Source of the DNA: Ch128b sp964527925
Lineage (GTDB): Bacteria > Bacteroidota > Ignavibacteria > Ch128b
Assembly (NCBI GenBank): GCA_964527925.1
Contig: CAZGQO010000014.1
Location: 1 to 64,000 of the forward strand
Reading direction: 5' to 3'
Length of the DNA: 64,000 nt
The translations under genes and the position numbers were made by a program. Below the pieces are notes generated by a model, which did not search any database, was not told where the DNA came from, and was given only the letters and a program-made list of their open reading frames with translations. Positions 1-9,119 of this stretch are shown here, one piece after another. The stretch's first letter is position 1; every line of letters starts with the position of its first letter.

Positions 1-266
1 ACTGTAGTTTACAACTTTGAACTATATCAGAACTATCCAAATCCGTTTAATCCTGTGACAACAATAAAATTCACATTGCCAGATAAGCTGAATGTAAAAT
101 TGCAGATATACAATTTACTTGGAGAGAGAGTGGAAGAGCTTGAAAAGAGAGAACTGGAATCGGGTGTTCATACAATAATGGTTCGAAATTGGCATCGGGA
201 GTTTATCTTTACAGAATTGAAGCGAGAAATCACAGTGCCTGGAAAAAAATGATTCTTATCAAATGA
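1..266 (+). pseudogene. 3' end of a type IX-sorted secreted protein, sorting domain frameshifted
   Basis: The gene enters from the left edge. Frame 1 reads QNYPNPFNPVTTIKF and then IYNLLGERVEEL, the conserved start of a type IX secretion C-terminal sorting domain (type A). In that frame the protein ends at 252 with a non-canonical tail (VPGKK). The expected ending, LASGVYLYR followed later by KKMILIK, is present in frame 3 from 189 and stops at 264-266. One base appears to be missing near 183-190, where aattgg may stand for aatttgg. Either the gene is really frameshifted, which would prevent sorting, or this is a sequencing error. The upstream domains lie outside the window, so the protein's function is unknown. 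Confidence 0.75.
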
Positions 267-573
267 AGCCAATGATTATAGAGAACTGAAAAACTTTTTT
301 CGCAAAAGTAATATAGGATGAATTTTTAAGTGCGTAGGTAATTTGTATTCTGGGATTAATTATAAGGAATTTTATGGTTGTAGAAAAATATCCTTAGAAT
401 TTCTTACCAAAAATTCTTTTATTCAATTTCTTATTTCCAATTAAATCTTCTTTCCTCTCTGTCTTAATGATTTGCTTCTGAATAACAGTTCATCAAGTAA
501 ATATTTATCCTCTTATTAAACTAATCTGGACCAACATTCAAAAATCCATCAAAATCCTGTTTACTTATTTTCT
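267..573. other. Gene-less stretch before the aldolase gene
   Basis: AT-rich DNA between the broken sorting-domain gene and the aldolase promoter. I see no convincing ORF, RNA gene or terminator here. Confidence 0.5.
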
Positions 574-581
574 TATATTTG
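574..581 (+). promoter_or_regulatory. Putative -7 element for the aldolase gene
   Basis: TATATTTG matches the Bacteroidota -7 consensus TAnnTTTG and lies 33 bp upstream of the aldolase ATG at 615. Transcription would start near 587, giving a short leader with a GGAG ribosome site at 602-605. No clear TTTG element is seen about 20 bp upstream, so the call rests on the -7 box alone. Confidence 0.45.
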
Positions 582-614
582 TCTAAACATCAAACAAAAT
601 TGGAGAAAAAAGAT

Positions 615-1670
615 ATGACAATAGCTGAAATTGTAAAACTTCTGGGCTATGAGGCAGACTATCTTCTAAAACATGAATGCAAAACCGTTACAAAAGATAT
701 GTTGCATTTACCAGGACCTGATTTTGTTGATAGAATTTTTGTTCCTTCTGATCGTAATCCTCAGGTTCTGAGAAATCTTCAGTTATTGTTTAATACAGGA
801 AGATTAGCTGGAACTGGTTATCTTTCAATTCTACCAGTAGATCAGGGAATTGAGCATTCAGCTGGTGCATCTTTTGCACCAAATCCAATTTATTTTGATT
901 CCGAAAACATTGTAAAACTTGCAATCGAAGGTGGATGCAATGCCGTTGCATCAACTCTTGGAGTGCTTGGTTCGGTTGCAAGAAAATATGCTCACAAAAT
1001 TCCATTCATCTTAAAAATAAATCACAATGAATTTTTAAGCTATCCCAACACATATGATCAAATTCTTTTCGCTTCTGTTAAACAAGCATTTGATTTAGGA
1101 GCCGTTGCAATTGGTGCAACAATTTATTTTGGTTCAGCTGAATCGAAACGACAGATTCAGGAAATTTCTCAAGCATTCCAATATGCTCACGAACTTGGAA
1201 TGGTTACAATTCTCTGGTGTTATTTGAGAAACTCAGCATTCAAAGTTGGAGATAAAGATTATCATGTTGCAGCAGATTTAACAGGTCAGGCAAATCATCT
1301 TGGTGCAACAATTGAAGCTGATATTATCAAACAAAAACTTCCCGAAACAAATGGCGGTTATAACGCTCTTAAATTTGGGAAGACTCACAAAAAAGTTTAC
1401 GAACAACTCACAAGTGATCATCCAATTGATCTTACAAGATATCAAGTTGTGAATAATTATATGGGAAGAATTGGTTTGATTAATTCTGGTGGTCCTTCTG
1501 GCGAAAATGACTTGGCTGAAGCAGTCAGAACAGCTGTGATCAATAAACGAGCTGGTGGAATGGGACTGATTTCTGGCAGAAAAGCATTTCAGAAACCAAT
1601 GGCTGAAGGCGTTAAATTGTTGAATGCAATTCAGGATGTTTATTTGTGTAAAGAAGTAACAGTTGCCTGA
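615..1670 (+). CDS. fbaB: Class I fructose-bisphosphate aldolase (FbaB/DhnA type)
   Basis: Cleaves fructose 1,6-bisphosphate to dihydroxyacetone phosphate and glyceraldehyde 3-phosphate in cytoplasmic glycolysis/gluconeogenesis. The 351-residue length is close to E. coli FbaB. Landmarks are PVDQGIEH near residue 75 and the Schiff-base lysine context ADIIKQK, with Lys near 239. The C-terminal part contains the phosphate-binding glycines (INSGGPSGEND and later GGMGLISGRK). The ATG at 615 is preferred over an in-frame TTG at 579. The ATG has a GGAG site nine bases upstream, whereas the TTG lies inside the likely promoter box. The gene stands alone and ends in its own terminator. Confidence 0.95.
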   Translation: MTIAEIVKLLGYEADYLLKHECKTVTKDMLHLPGPDFVDRIFVPSDRNPQVLRNLQLLFNTGRLAGTGYLSILPVDQGIEHSAGASFAPNPIYFDSENIVKLAIEGGCNAVASTLGVLGSVARKYAHKIPFILKINHNEFLSYPNTYDQILFASVKQAFDLGAVAIGATIYFGSAESKRQIQEISQAFQYAHELGMVTILWCYLRNSAFKVGDKDYHVAADLTGQANHLGATIEADIIKQKLPETNGGYNALKFGKTHKKVYEQLTSDHPIDLTRYQVVNNYMGRIGLINSGGPSGENDLAEAVRTAVINKRAGGMGLISGRKAFQKPMAEGVKLLNAIQDVYLCKEVTVA

Positions 1671-1691
1671 TTTTCGGGCAACTGTTCTTTT
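1659..1691 (+). terminator. Rho-independent terminator of the aldolase gene
   Basis: A perfect 9-bp stem (ACAGTTGCC, 1659-1667, pairing with GGCAACTGT, 1677-1685) has a 9-nt loop and is followed by TCTTTT. The aldolase stop codon lies in the loop, immediately after the left arm. Confidence 0.85.
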
Positions 1692-2035
1692 ATTTTGAAT
1701 TTAGATTTTGAATAACTCATTTAAGATCTCACTTCGATTATTTCAATTTGAATTGTTGATTATCATTATTTTTCCCTTCAAGCTATTTATAATTGTTTAA
1801 TTCTGATTGGTAATAGTATACATCAACGAAAATACTGAATGAGTTTAATCAGAAATTTTTTTGTCTTAAGAATTCATTTTCAGTGATGAAATATTTATTA
1901 ATAACTTAATGATTTTTCAAAAAAATTAATTCACTCTTTCAAGTTTATTTTGTTAATTTGATAACCGTATTTTGAGTAATAAAAATTGTTTCTCTTAATA
2001 ATGATTGAACGATTTTCTGAAGGGAGAATTCACTT
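1692..2035. other. Gene-less stretch upstream of methylmalonyl-CoA epimerase
   Basis: About 340 bp of AT-rich sequence with no supportable ORF or RNA. Near-matches to promoter boxes occur around 1946-1976 (TTTTG, then TATTTTG), but the second is one T short of TAnnTTTG, so I do not call a promoter. Confidence 0.45.
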
Positions 2036-2455
2036 ATGATTACGAAAATCGAACATATTGGAATTGCCGTAAAAAATTTAGATGAAGCAATAAAAAAATA
2101 TGAAAAGTTACTTGAGACAAACTGTTATCGAATCGAAGAAGTGAGTGATCAAAAAGTGAAAACTGCTTTCTTCAAAGTTGGTGAATCGAAAATAGAACTG
2201 CTTGAAGCAACCTCACCTGATAGCCCAATTGCAAAGTTCATCGAGAAAAGGGGTGAAGGTATTCATCACATTGCATTTGAAGTGACTGATATCAACAATA
2301 AGCTAACTGAACTTAAAGAATTGAATTTTGAATTAATTGATCAATCACCAAGACCCGGTGCAGAAGATTTTCTAATTGCATTCATTCATCCGAAATCCAC
2401 AAACGGAGTATTAGTTGAATTCTCTCAAGCCCAAACCACGAAATCGAAGGAATAA
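2036..2455 (+). CDS. mce: Methylmalonyl-CoA epimerase
   Basis: Interconverts (R)- and (S)-methylmalonyl-CoA in propionate/succinate metabolism. It is a 139-residue glyoxalase/VOC-fold protein of normal family length. It opens with the repeat motif IEHIGIAVKNLDEA. Likely metal ligands are His7, a Glu in KIELLEA (54 or 57), a His of the HH pair at 77-78, and Glu128 in VLVEFS. GAAGGGAGAATTCACTT precedes the ATG and contains a good ribosome site. It is first in a tight group with two M16 peptidase genes (6-bp gap) and a secreted protein. The mutase genes are not in this window, so the link to the peptidases is positional only. Confidence 0.93.
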   Translation: MITKIEHIGIAVKNLDEAIKKYEKLLETNCYRIEEVSDQKVKTAFFKVGESKIELLEATSPDSPIAKFIEKRGEGIHHIAFEVTDINNKLTELKELNFELIDQSPRPGAEDFLIAFIHPKSTNGVLVEFSQAQTTKSKE

Positions 2456-2461
2456 TCCCAA

Positions 2462-3760
2462 ATGAAAAAATTAGTTCTAATTCTTTTTTTCACCACATCA
2501 CTAATTTATTCTCAAAGCATTGATGTGGAAAAATATACACTCAAGAATGGAATGAAAGTCATTCTTGTCCCCAATAAGGAAGTTCCAAGTATTTGCTTTA
2601 GAATATTTTTCCGTGTTGGCGGAAGATATGAATCACCAGGAATAACAGGTATTTCTCATCTATTTGAACATATGATGTTTAACGGATCAAAAAAATATAA
2701 GCCAGGAATGTTTGATAAAAATCTAGAAGAAAATGGTGGATACTCAAACGGAAGCACCTGGAATGATTTCACAAATTACTGGGAAGAATTTAATTCCGAT
2801 AAACTTGATCTGGTACTCAATATGGAAGCCGACCGAATGCAATTCCTGAAACTTGATAACGAAAATCTTGAACAGGAAAGATATATCGTGATGGAAGAAA
2901 GAAGATTAAGCGTAGATAATAATCCTCGACAAAAAATGGAAGAAGAGTTATATGCTAATGCTTTTGTTTCTCATTTGTATCGTCAGCCTGTAATTGGATG
3001 GATGAATGATCTTAAAAACATTTCGCTGGAAGACTGTAAAAATTTTTATAAAACTTATTATTCACCAAATAATTCTATTCTGCTTTTAGTAGGTGATTTT
3101 GACAAATCTCAAGCAAAAAAATTGATCAATAAATACTTCAGCAAAATTCCGAAAGCTAAAATCCCTCAATACAAAAAAATTCATGAGCCTGAACAAAATG
3201 CAGAAAAAATAATTACTCTCTTTCAAGAAGTTGAACTGCCTTCACTAATGATTGGATATAAAAGCTGTTCTTTCAACGATAGTGATTTTTATGCTCTTGA
3301 TTTACTGGCAAATGTTCTAAGCACAGGAAAAAGTTCAAGATTTAATAAGATTTTAAGTGAAGAAAAAAAACTAATCTCTGATGCCTTTGCATCTCAGGAT
3401 CAAATGGAAGAACCTGGCTTGTTCAAAATTTATGCTCAAGCTCGTGGTGAAGATGAATTTGAATATTTATTAGATGAGATAGATAAAATCATTGAAGATG
3501 TAATTCAAAAAGGTGTAACCTCAAACGAACTTGAAAAGGCAAAAAATTCTAAAGTGTTGAGTTACTTTGACTCGTTCAAAACAAATCAATCACTTTCATT
3601 TTCACTCGGTTATTATGAATTGATAACTGGAGATTATCAAAATATTTTTAAGGTCGTTGATAAATATTCAAAAGTTACTTCAGAAGACATTCAATGGGTT
3701 GCAAAAAAATACTTTAATAAAAAGTCACGAACAATTATCATTTCAAAACCAATTAAGTGA
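2462..3760 (+). CDS. M16 family zinc peptidase, catalytic subunit
   Basis: Secreted pitrilysin-type metallopeptidase of 432 residues with a signal peptide (MKKLVLILFF up to YSQ). The inverted zinc motif is intact: HLFEH with His66, Glu69 and His70, and the third ligand is a Glu in MEERR near 145. The length fits an M16B half-enzyme, which pairs with a second subunit. The next gene encodes a homologue lacking the zinc motif, so this is the metal-bearing member of a likely heterodimer in the periplasm. The substrate is unknown; family members degrade peptides. Seven bases separate the two genes. Confidence 0.93.
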   Translation: MKKLVLILFFTTSLIYSQSIDVEKYTLKNGMKVILVPNKEVPSICFRIFFRVGGRYESPGITGISHLFEHMMFNGSKKYKPGMFDKNLEENGGYSNGSTWNDFTNYWEEFNSDKLDLVLNMEADRMQFLKLDNENLEQERYIVMEERRLSVDNNPRQKMEEELYANAFVSHLYRQPVIGWMNDLKNISLEDCKNFYKTYYSPNNSILLLVGDFDKSQAKKLINKYFSKIPKAKIPQYKKIHEPEQNAEKIITLFQEVELPSLMIGYKSCSFNDSDFYALDLLANVLSTGKSSRFNKILSEEKKLISDAFASQDQMEEPGLFKIYAQARGEDEFEYLLDEIDKIIEDVIQKGVTSNELEKAKNSKVLSYFDSFKTNQSLSFSLGYYELITGDYQNIFKVVDKYSKVTSEDIQWVAKKYFNKKSRTIIISKPIK

Positions 3761-3767
3761 AAAAGAG

Positions 3768-5132
3768 ATGAAAAAGATAATTTTATTTTTCTGGATTATA
3801 TTTTCAGTCAACCTGTTCTCACAGGAAATTAATTTCACAATCGATTCTCTTGAAAATGGACTCAAGTATGTAATCGTTCAGAACAAAAAACTTCCACTTG
3901 TTCAGGTAAGGATTGTTTTTAATGGCGGTGTTCGTCTTGATGACAAAAAAACCCAGGGTTTAACTTATCTGACTTCACAGTCATTACTTAAAGGCACCGA
4001 AACTCGAACAGCTCAACAAATTGCGGAAGAGTTCGAATTCCTGGGTTCTACAATTAATGTTCAAACAAATTATGATTACACATTAATCTCAACCGAATTT
4101 TTGAAATACAATTTTGAAAATGGTCTGGAAATTCTTTCTGAGATAATTACACGACCTGCTTTCAACTCAAAAGAAATTGAGAAAGAAAAAGAAAAAATTA
4201 TTTCGGAACTGAGATCATCTCTCGAAAATCCGTCAATTATAGCAAGTCAATTTTTCAACAAAATACTTTTCAACGGAACACCTTATTCTTATTCTGTTCA
4301 GGGAACGATAAATTCACTGGAATCAATTTCATCCAGACAGGTTCGTAATCATTATAAAACTTATTTCATTCCAAATGAGACTGTAATCTTTCTTTATGGA
4401 GATATTAATAAAGATGATGCTGCGTCATTATTAAAAAATCTCTTCAGTAAGTGGCAGCAGGGTAAATCAATCCGTTTTGAAAAATCCTCTCTTCAAAATT
4501 TAAACGAATTAAAAATAGTTCTCGTAGATAAACCTGGATTAACTCAAGCACAAATTCGTATAGGAAATTTGGGAATCAATCAGCACAATCAGGACGAGAT
4601 TCCAATTTTAATAGTCAATACAATTCTCGGTGATGGATTTACATCAAGACTGGTTGAAGAGATCAGAGTAAAAAGAAGCCTAACCTACGGAGCGAGAAGT
4701 TCTTTCACAATGTATGACGAAAATGGAAAATTTTTAATCTCCACTTTCACAAAAAATCAAACTGTTGATGAAGTTATCAAAATCATTTTAAACGAGCTCA
4801 AAAAGTTAAAAACTGAAGGGGTGAGTGATTGGGAAATCAATAAAGCGAAAAATTACATGATTGGTGAACTATCAAGGAATTTGCAATCGCCTGAAGGATT
4901 TATTAACTACTTTGTTCAAATCATTTTTTACAAAAAAGATTTAGATTTAATTAAAAATTTTTCTAACAAGATTAAATCAACATCTAAAAATTCTATATTA
5001 AAGGTCATTAACGATTATTTTCCTGCGAACAATTTATTGATTCTCGTTGTGGGCAATTCAAAAGAGATCAAAAACAAACTTGAAAGCTTCGGAAAAATTC
5101 AGCAAGTTAGTTACGAGGAATTGGTGGAATAA
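3768..5132 (+). CDS. M16 family peptidase-like protein, non-catalytic subunit
   Basis: A 454-residue homologue of the preceding gene with its own signal peptide (MKKIILFFWIIF up to FSQ). Where the catalytic subunit has HLFEH, this protein reads LTYLTSQSLLKG, so the zinc ligands are absent. It keeps the RSLTYGARSSF segment. An Arg/Tyr pair in this position is characteristic of inactive M16B partner subunits and helps the partner's active site. The start is ATG 3768, which begins the signal peptide; an open frame extends upstream into the preceding gene but carries no signal peptide. A periplasmic heterodimer with the upstream product is the simplest reading. Confidence 0.9.
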   Translation: MKKIILFFWIIFSVNLFSQEINFTIDSLENGLKYVIVQNKKLPLVQVRIVFNGGVRLDDKKTQGLTYLTSQSLLKGTETRTAQQIAEEFEFLGSTINVQTNYDYTLISTEFLKYNFENGLEILSEIITRPAFNSKEIEKEKEKIISELRSSLENPSIIASQFFNKILFNGTPYSYSVQGTINSLESISSRQVRNHYKTYFIPNETVIFLYGDINKDDAASLLKNLFSKWQQGKSIRFEKSSLQNLNELKIVLVDKPGLTQAQIRIGNLGINQHNQDEIPILIVNTILGDGFTSRLVEEIRVKRSLTYGARSSFTMYDENGKFLISTFTKNQTVDEVIKIILNELKKLKTEGVSDWEINKAKNYMIGELSRNLQSPEGFINYFVQIIFYKKDLDLIKNFSNKIKSTSKNSILKVINDYFPANNLLILVVGNSKEIKNKLESFGKIQQVSYEELVE

Positions 5133-5134
5133 AA

Positions 5135-6151
5135 ATGAAAAAAGGGCTACTCCTTTTTCTTTTAGGTTTTATTTCAAATTTATTTTCTCAAAACGCTTCA
5201 AGCTTTTTGCCGACTGAAATTGGAAATGTCTGGATTTCAAATTTTTATGTTCTTGATTCACTTGGAAATCCAGTTGGTGATCCAGTTGTTTATGTTGATT
5301 CATCTGTTGCATATCAAAATTTTCTTGGCAAACAAACTCTTTTTATAGTTCGCAGACCACCAAATATTTCAATTGGAGATACTCTCTGGGTTTCTGCATC
5401 AAGTCAAAGTATCTTCATTCATCAGCGTGACATTGAATTAGATACATTCATAACTTTCAAGTTGCCCGATTGGTCTGAATACCATCGTTTCAATACAAAT
5501 CTTGGTTCGAATTATACTATCTACAGATTCGATACAACTTTGACTATTCCTCAGGTTGGAACACTGCCATTGCGATTTTCAGTTATTGGAACAAGACTTG
5601 GACTGGACACTTTAACTGTTCCTGCTGGATTTTTTAATGCAGTAAAATTCAGAATTGATTTTAAAGTACAATATCTGATTTCATTTCCACCTCTTCCACC
5701 AATCCCGATTGATATTGTGACTGTTCCAACTTATGATTGGCTTGTCCAGGGAAGATATATTGTTAAATCTCTTCAAGAACCTTTTACAATTGATACTCTG
5801 AATTTATTTGTTCCAGGTTCTCTTCGTGAGTTAGTTGAATTTAGAACTGCAACTTCTGTTGAAATGAATAAAAATTTTGTTAAGGATTTCAATCTCCACC
5901 AGAATTATCCAAATCCTTTCAACGGAATATCGAACCTGGTGATTGATGTTCCATGGGAAACAAAAATTAATCTTTCAATTTATGACTTGATTGGAAGAAA
6001 AGTATGCGAACTTTTTGATGATAGAATAGAAACTGGAACTCATTCTTTTCAGTTTGATGGAGAGAAATATAAACTTTCATCGGGAATTTACTTTGCTGTT
6101 GCAAGAAGCGAGAACACATTTCAAAAAATCGGGATGATTTTTCTAAAGTAA
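5135..6151 (+). CDS. Secreted protein with type IX sorting domain, function unknown
   Basis: A 338-residue protein with a signal peptide (MKKGLLLFLLGF up to LFSQ). It has a central region of about 210 residues that I do not recognise. The C-terminal type A sorting domain, about the last 85 residues, includes NYPNPFNG, IYDLIGRKV and LSSGIYFA. Such domains direct export by the type IX system and cell-surface attachment. The gene starts 2 bp after the second M16 gene and is probably co-transcribed with it. The middle part is rich in beta-type segments (IDTLNLFVPGS, for example) but shows no catalytic motif. Confidence 0.85.
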   Translation: MKKGLLLFLLGFISNLFSQNASSFLPTEIGNVWISNFYVLDSLGNPVGDPVVYVDSSVAYQNFLGKQTLFIVRRPPNISIGDTLWVSASSQSIFIHQRDIELDTFITFKLPDWSEYHRFNTNLGSNYTIYRFDTTLTIPQVGTLPLRFSVIGTRLGLDTLTVPAGFFNAVKFRIDFKVQYLISFPPLPPIPIDIVTVPTYDWLVQGRYIVKSLQEPFTIDTLNLFVPGSLRELVEFRTATSVEMNKNFVKDFNLHQNYPNPFNGISNLVIDVPWETKINLSIYDLIGRKVCELFDDRIETGTHSFQFDGEKYKLSSGIYFAVARSENTFQKIGMIFLK

Positions 6152-6237
6152 TATGAATGATTTTTTAACTTACTGATTTTACTATCCAATTCAAAGATTT
6201 ACACAAGCAAAAATCTTCAATTCAGTTTCTCAAAATT

Positions 6238-6792
6238 TTATTTAAGCAAGAACTTTTCTTTGATAAAATACTTTGAACCAGATTTTTCCAGTTGACTTTC
6301 CATCAATTCAAAAGAATAGACAGGCGATTCGAAAGAATTCATTTTGAAACTCTTCAAAAATTCGATGAAATCTTTTGAAAGCAATCCCTTAACTCTTCCA
6401 AGTGTAATGTGTGGTGAGAATGGTTTTTCGTCAAAATTAATTTTCAATGTTTGGGGTAATTCTCTTAAATGATTTGATAAGTTTCGTAATGATTCATTTT
6501 CTTTTGCGCCAATCCAGATTACTCTTGGATTCTTATAATCTTTGAATACACCAATTCGATCAAAAACAAGATTCGTTTTAGTGAAATTTTGAGATATGGT
6601 TCTGGTTTGATTGATTAATTCATTTATCAAATTTTCTTCAACATTACCAAGAAAAAGAAGCGTTAGATGAAATTTTTCGATTGGTTCAAATTTTATAGGT
6701 TCGTTAAAACTTTTAAGTTCATTTGAGATTAAAGAAAAACTGTGTTTGACTTCATCAGAAAAATTGATTGCATAAAACAATCGTAACTTCAT
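6238..6792 (-). CDS. thpR: RNA 2',3'-cyclic phosphodiesterase (2H family)
   Basis: A 184-residue 2H phosphoesterase. Both signature motifs are present: HLTL at residue 42 and HITL at residue 128. Family members hydrolyse 2',3'-cyclic phosphate RNA ends, and in vitro they show 2'-5' RNA ligase activity. It is the last gene of pgsA-pgpA-cinA-thpR and begins 1 bp after cinA ends, so it is translated in the same operon. Its length and the roughly 86-residue spacing between the motifs are normal. It converges on the secreted-protein gene at 6151 across 86 bp with no strong terminator. Confidence 0.92.
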   Translation of the reverse strand: MKLRLFYAINFSDEVKHSFSLISNELKSFNEPIKFEPIEKFHLTLLFLGNVEENLINELINQTRTISQNFTKTNLVFDRIGVFKDYKNPRVIWIGAKENESLRNLSNHLRELPQTLKINFDEKPFSPHITLGRVKGLLSKDFIEFLKSFKMNSFESPVYSFELMESQLEKSGSKYFIKEKFLLK

Positions 6793-6793
6793 T

Positions 6794-8047
6794 TCAGACT
6801 TCCAGATTTAATAGAACACGGCGAAGTAAATCTAACGCAGCCTGAGATGTTCTTTCTTTATTTCGAATTCTGTTATCAGCAAAGTTGAATTGTTTTGCGA
6901 ATTCCCTCTCTTTATCTGAATAACCAATGAATACAAGTCCAACTGGTTTCGTTTGTGTTGCACCTGTTGGTCCCATTATTCCTGTTGTTGAAATTCCGAT
7001 ATCAGCATTTGAGATTAATCGAACACCACGAGCCATTTCAATTGCAGTTTGTTCGCTTACAGCACCATACTTTGCGATTGTTTCTTTCTTAACTCCAAGA
7101 ATCTGAATTTTTGATTCATTGGAATAAGAAACCACTCCTCGTTCAAAATAATTACTGCTTCCCGGAACATTTGTAATTCGATTACAAATCATTCCACCAG
7201 TGCAGGATTCAGCAATTGCGAATTTTAGTTTTCGTTCTGTCAAAATTTTCCCGATCAATTCTTCAAGACTTATCTCTTCGTCAGCGTAAATAAATTCACC
7301 GACTTTTTCACGAATTCTGTTTTCAACTAATTCAATCTTTGAAAGACTGTAGTCCTCATCACTGCTTCGCATTGAGAGTCTAATTTTTACACCAAATTGA
7401 CTTGGTAGAAAAGCAACTTTCACATCTTCAAACAGAGTTTTTACATCGCCAAGTTTAGAATAGAGAGCAGATTCCGGAATTCCTGTTGTGAATAAAATTT
7501 TTTGATTATAGAAAATTTGTTTTGATCTAATGTATTCTCTTAGTTCAGGCAAAATTGTTTCTTCCATCATACCTTTCATTTCGTGAGGAACACCTGGCAT
7601 TACAAAAAATCTCTTCCCATTTTTTGAAATATCATAACCTGGTGCTGTTCCAAAGTTATTCGGAATTACTCTGGCAACTTCTGGCACCATAGCCTGATCC
7701 CGGTTAATTTCAGGCATTGGAATTTTTCTTCGTTCGAAAAGTTTTTTAATTCTTTCGAATGTTGATTCATCAAAAATTAGTTTTGTATTAAAGTACTCAA
7801 CAATACAGTTTCTGGTTATATCATCGTGAGTGGGACCAAGTCCACCAGTTATGAAAATAAAATCCGACAACTTTTCACTTTCGGCTAATGTCTGCAAGAT
7901 GCTTCCCTTGTCATCACCAACCGTAAAATTTCTAATCACTTCAAAACCAAGTCCAGTTAATTTTTCACCGATATAAGCAGCATTTGTGTTGATTGTTTGA
8001 CCAATTAAAAGTTCATCTCCGATTGAGATAATTGAAACTTTGTTCAT
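6794..8047 (-). CDS. cinA: CinA family protein, nicotinamide-nucleotide amidase
   Basis: A 417-residue two-domain protein. The N-terminal MoeA/MogA-like domain has SIGDELLIGQ near residue 10 and FITGGLGPTHDD near 67. The C-terminal CinA amidase domain, from about residue 255, has AESCTGG, GVVSYSNESK and STTGIMGPTGAT. The C-terminal part deamidates NMN in pyridine nucleotide salvage. The N-terminal part corresponds to the ADP-ribose pyrophosphatase (COG1058) domain. It overlaps the pgpA stop by 4 bp. Full length with no damage seen. Confidence 0.94.
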   Translation of the reverse strand: MNKVSIISIGDELLIGQTINTNAAYIGEKLTGLGFEVIRNFTVGDDKGSILQTLAESEKLSDFIFITGGLGPTHDDITRNCIVEYFNTKLIFDESTFERIKKLFERRKIPMPEINRDQAMVPEVARVIPNNFGTAPGYDISKNGKRFFVMPGVPHEMKGMMEETILPELREYIRSKQIFYNQKILFTTGIPESALYSKLGDVKTLFEDVKVAFLPSQFGVKIRLSMRSSDEDYSLSKIELVENRIREKVGEFIYADEEISLEELIGKILTERKLKFAIAESCTGGMICNRITNVPGSSNYFERGVVSYSNESKIQILGVKKETIAKYGAVSEQTAIEMARGVRLISNADIGISTTGIMGPTGATQTKPVGLVFIGYSDKEREFAKQFNFADNRIRNKERTSQAALDLLRRVLLNLEV

Positions 8048-8535
8048 ATGTTTTTCACCTCAGGAAATATCAACATTATTAAATGCAAAATTACTAAAGA
8101 ATAAAATCCAGCAATTAAATCATCCAGCATTATTCCCAATCCGCCTTTTAATGATTGGCTCTGTCTTGCTGGGAATGGTTTTACAATATCAAAAATTCGA
8201 AAGAGTATAAACCCAACAGCCGATAGAAAAAATGTGGCTGGAACAAATAACATTGTTAACCACATTCCAACAAACTCATCTATTACAACTTCGGGCGGAT
8301 CGACACCATAAATTTTTTCAGCATAATCAGAAGTGTAGATTCCAAGAAGTGTAAAAGTCAATGTAACGGGAATTAAAATTTCAGGTGATGAAAATCTGGG
8401 AATGAATAGAAAAAAAAGTATTGCCACAAAAGAAGCAATCGTACCAGATGCAACTGGAAAATATCCTGTAAAAAATCCTGTTGCAAAAAAAATCTTTAAT
8501 CTATTTGTGAATTTGATTTGATCAATATTACTCAC
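8044..8535 (-). CDS. pgpA: Phosphatidylglycerophosphatase A
   Basis: A 163-residue membrane enzyme that dephosphorylates phosphatidylglycerol phosphate. It shows the PgpA motifs ASGTIASF, DPPEVVIDEFVGMW and IMLDDLIAG, with acidic residues placed to bind metal. Several hydrophobic segments are visible. It overlaps pgsA by 4 bp upstream and cinA by 4 bp downstream. With PgsA it forms the two consecutive steps to phosphatidylglycerol, which explains the pairing. Confidence 0.93.
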   Translation of the reverse strand: MSNIDQIKFTNRLKIFFATGFFTGYFPVASGTIASFVAILFFLFIPRFSSPEILIPVTLTFTLLGIYTSDYAEKIYGVDPPEVVIDEFVGMWLTMLFVPATFFLSAVGFILFRIFDIVKPFPARQSQSLKGGLGIMLDDLIAGFYSLVILHLIMLIFPEVKNI

Positions 8536-9119
8536 TTAAAAATCTCCTTAATTGTGAATCTGTTAGTATATAAGTACTCCACTCCTGTGTAGATTGTTAA
8601 GAATGTAATTAAAATCATAGTATAAAAAATTAATTCATTGTTCAAAAAAATATCAGCATAACTTTTATCAATAAATTGAAATAATCCTTTTTCAATACCG
8701 ACATAAACCAATAAAAGGTAGTATAAAAAAATCATCTGAAGACTTGTTTTCACTTTAGCGAGATAACTTGTGGAAAAAGTTCTGTTTTTCAATTGACCAT
8801 AAATTCTGAGTAAAGTCACCAATAAATCCCTGATCACAATTATTAGAACCATCCAGAAATCCAGCATTCCAATAACTACAAAACAAAAAAATGCAGTGGA
8901 TGTTAAAATTTTATCTGCCAGTGGATCGAGAAATTTTCCAAGATCGGAGATATAATTAAACTTTCGTGCAAGCCAGCCATCATACCAATCTGTTAGTGCA
9001 GCAACAAGAAAAACAATCAAGGAAATTTTATTAAGCGTGATGTTGTCAACAAGGAAGAAAAAAGCGAAGATTGGTGTCAGGATTATTCTTGTAATAGTAA
9101 GTTGATTAGGTATTGTCAT
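8532..9119 (-). CDS. pgsA: CDP-diacylglycerol-glycerol-3-phosphate 3-phosphatidyltransferase
   Basis: A 195-residue integral membrane enzyme making phosphatidylglycerol phosphate. The CDP-alcohol phosphotransferase signature (DG..AR, G..LD..AD) is complete: DWYDGWLARKF followed by GKFLDPLADK, residues about 43-72. It is the first gene of a four-gene overlapping operon. A TAnnTTTG box lies only about 9 bp upstream of the ATG, so its role as promoter is doubtful (see rejected items). Confidence 0.94.
   Translation of the reverse strand: MTIPNQLTITRIILTPIFAFFFLVDNITLNKISLIVFLVAALTDWYDGWLARKFNYISDLGKFLDPLADKILTSTAFFCFVVIGMLDFWMVLIIVIRDLLVTLLRIYGQLKNRTFSTSYLAKVKTSLQMIFLYYLLLVYVGIEKGLFQFIDKSYADIFLNNELIFYTMILITFLTIYTGVEYLYTNRFTIKEIFK

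Noticed and set aside
579..614. In-frame TTG start 36 bp upstream of the aldolase ATG
   Set aside because: It overlaps the likely -7 box and has no ribosome site, while ATG 615 has a GGAG at the right distance and gives the usual length.
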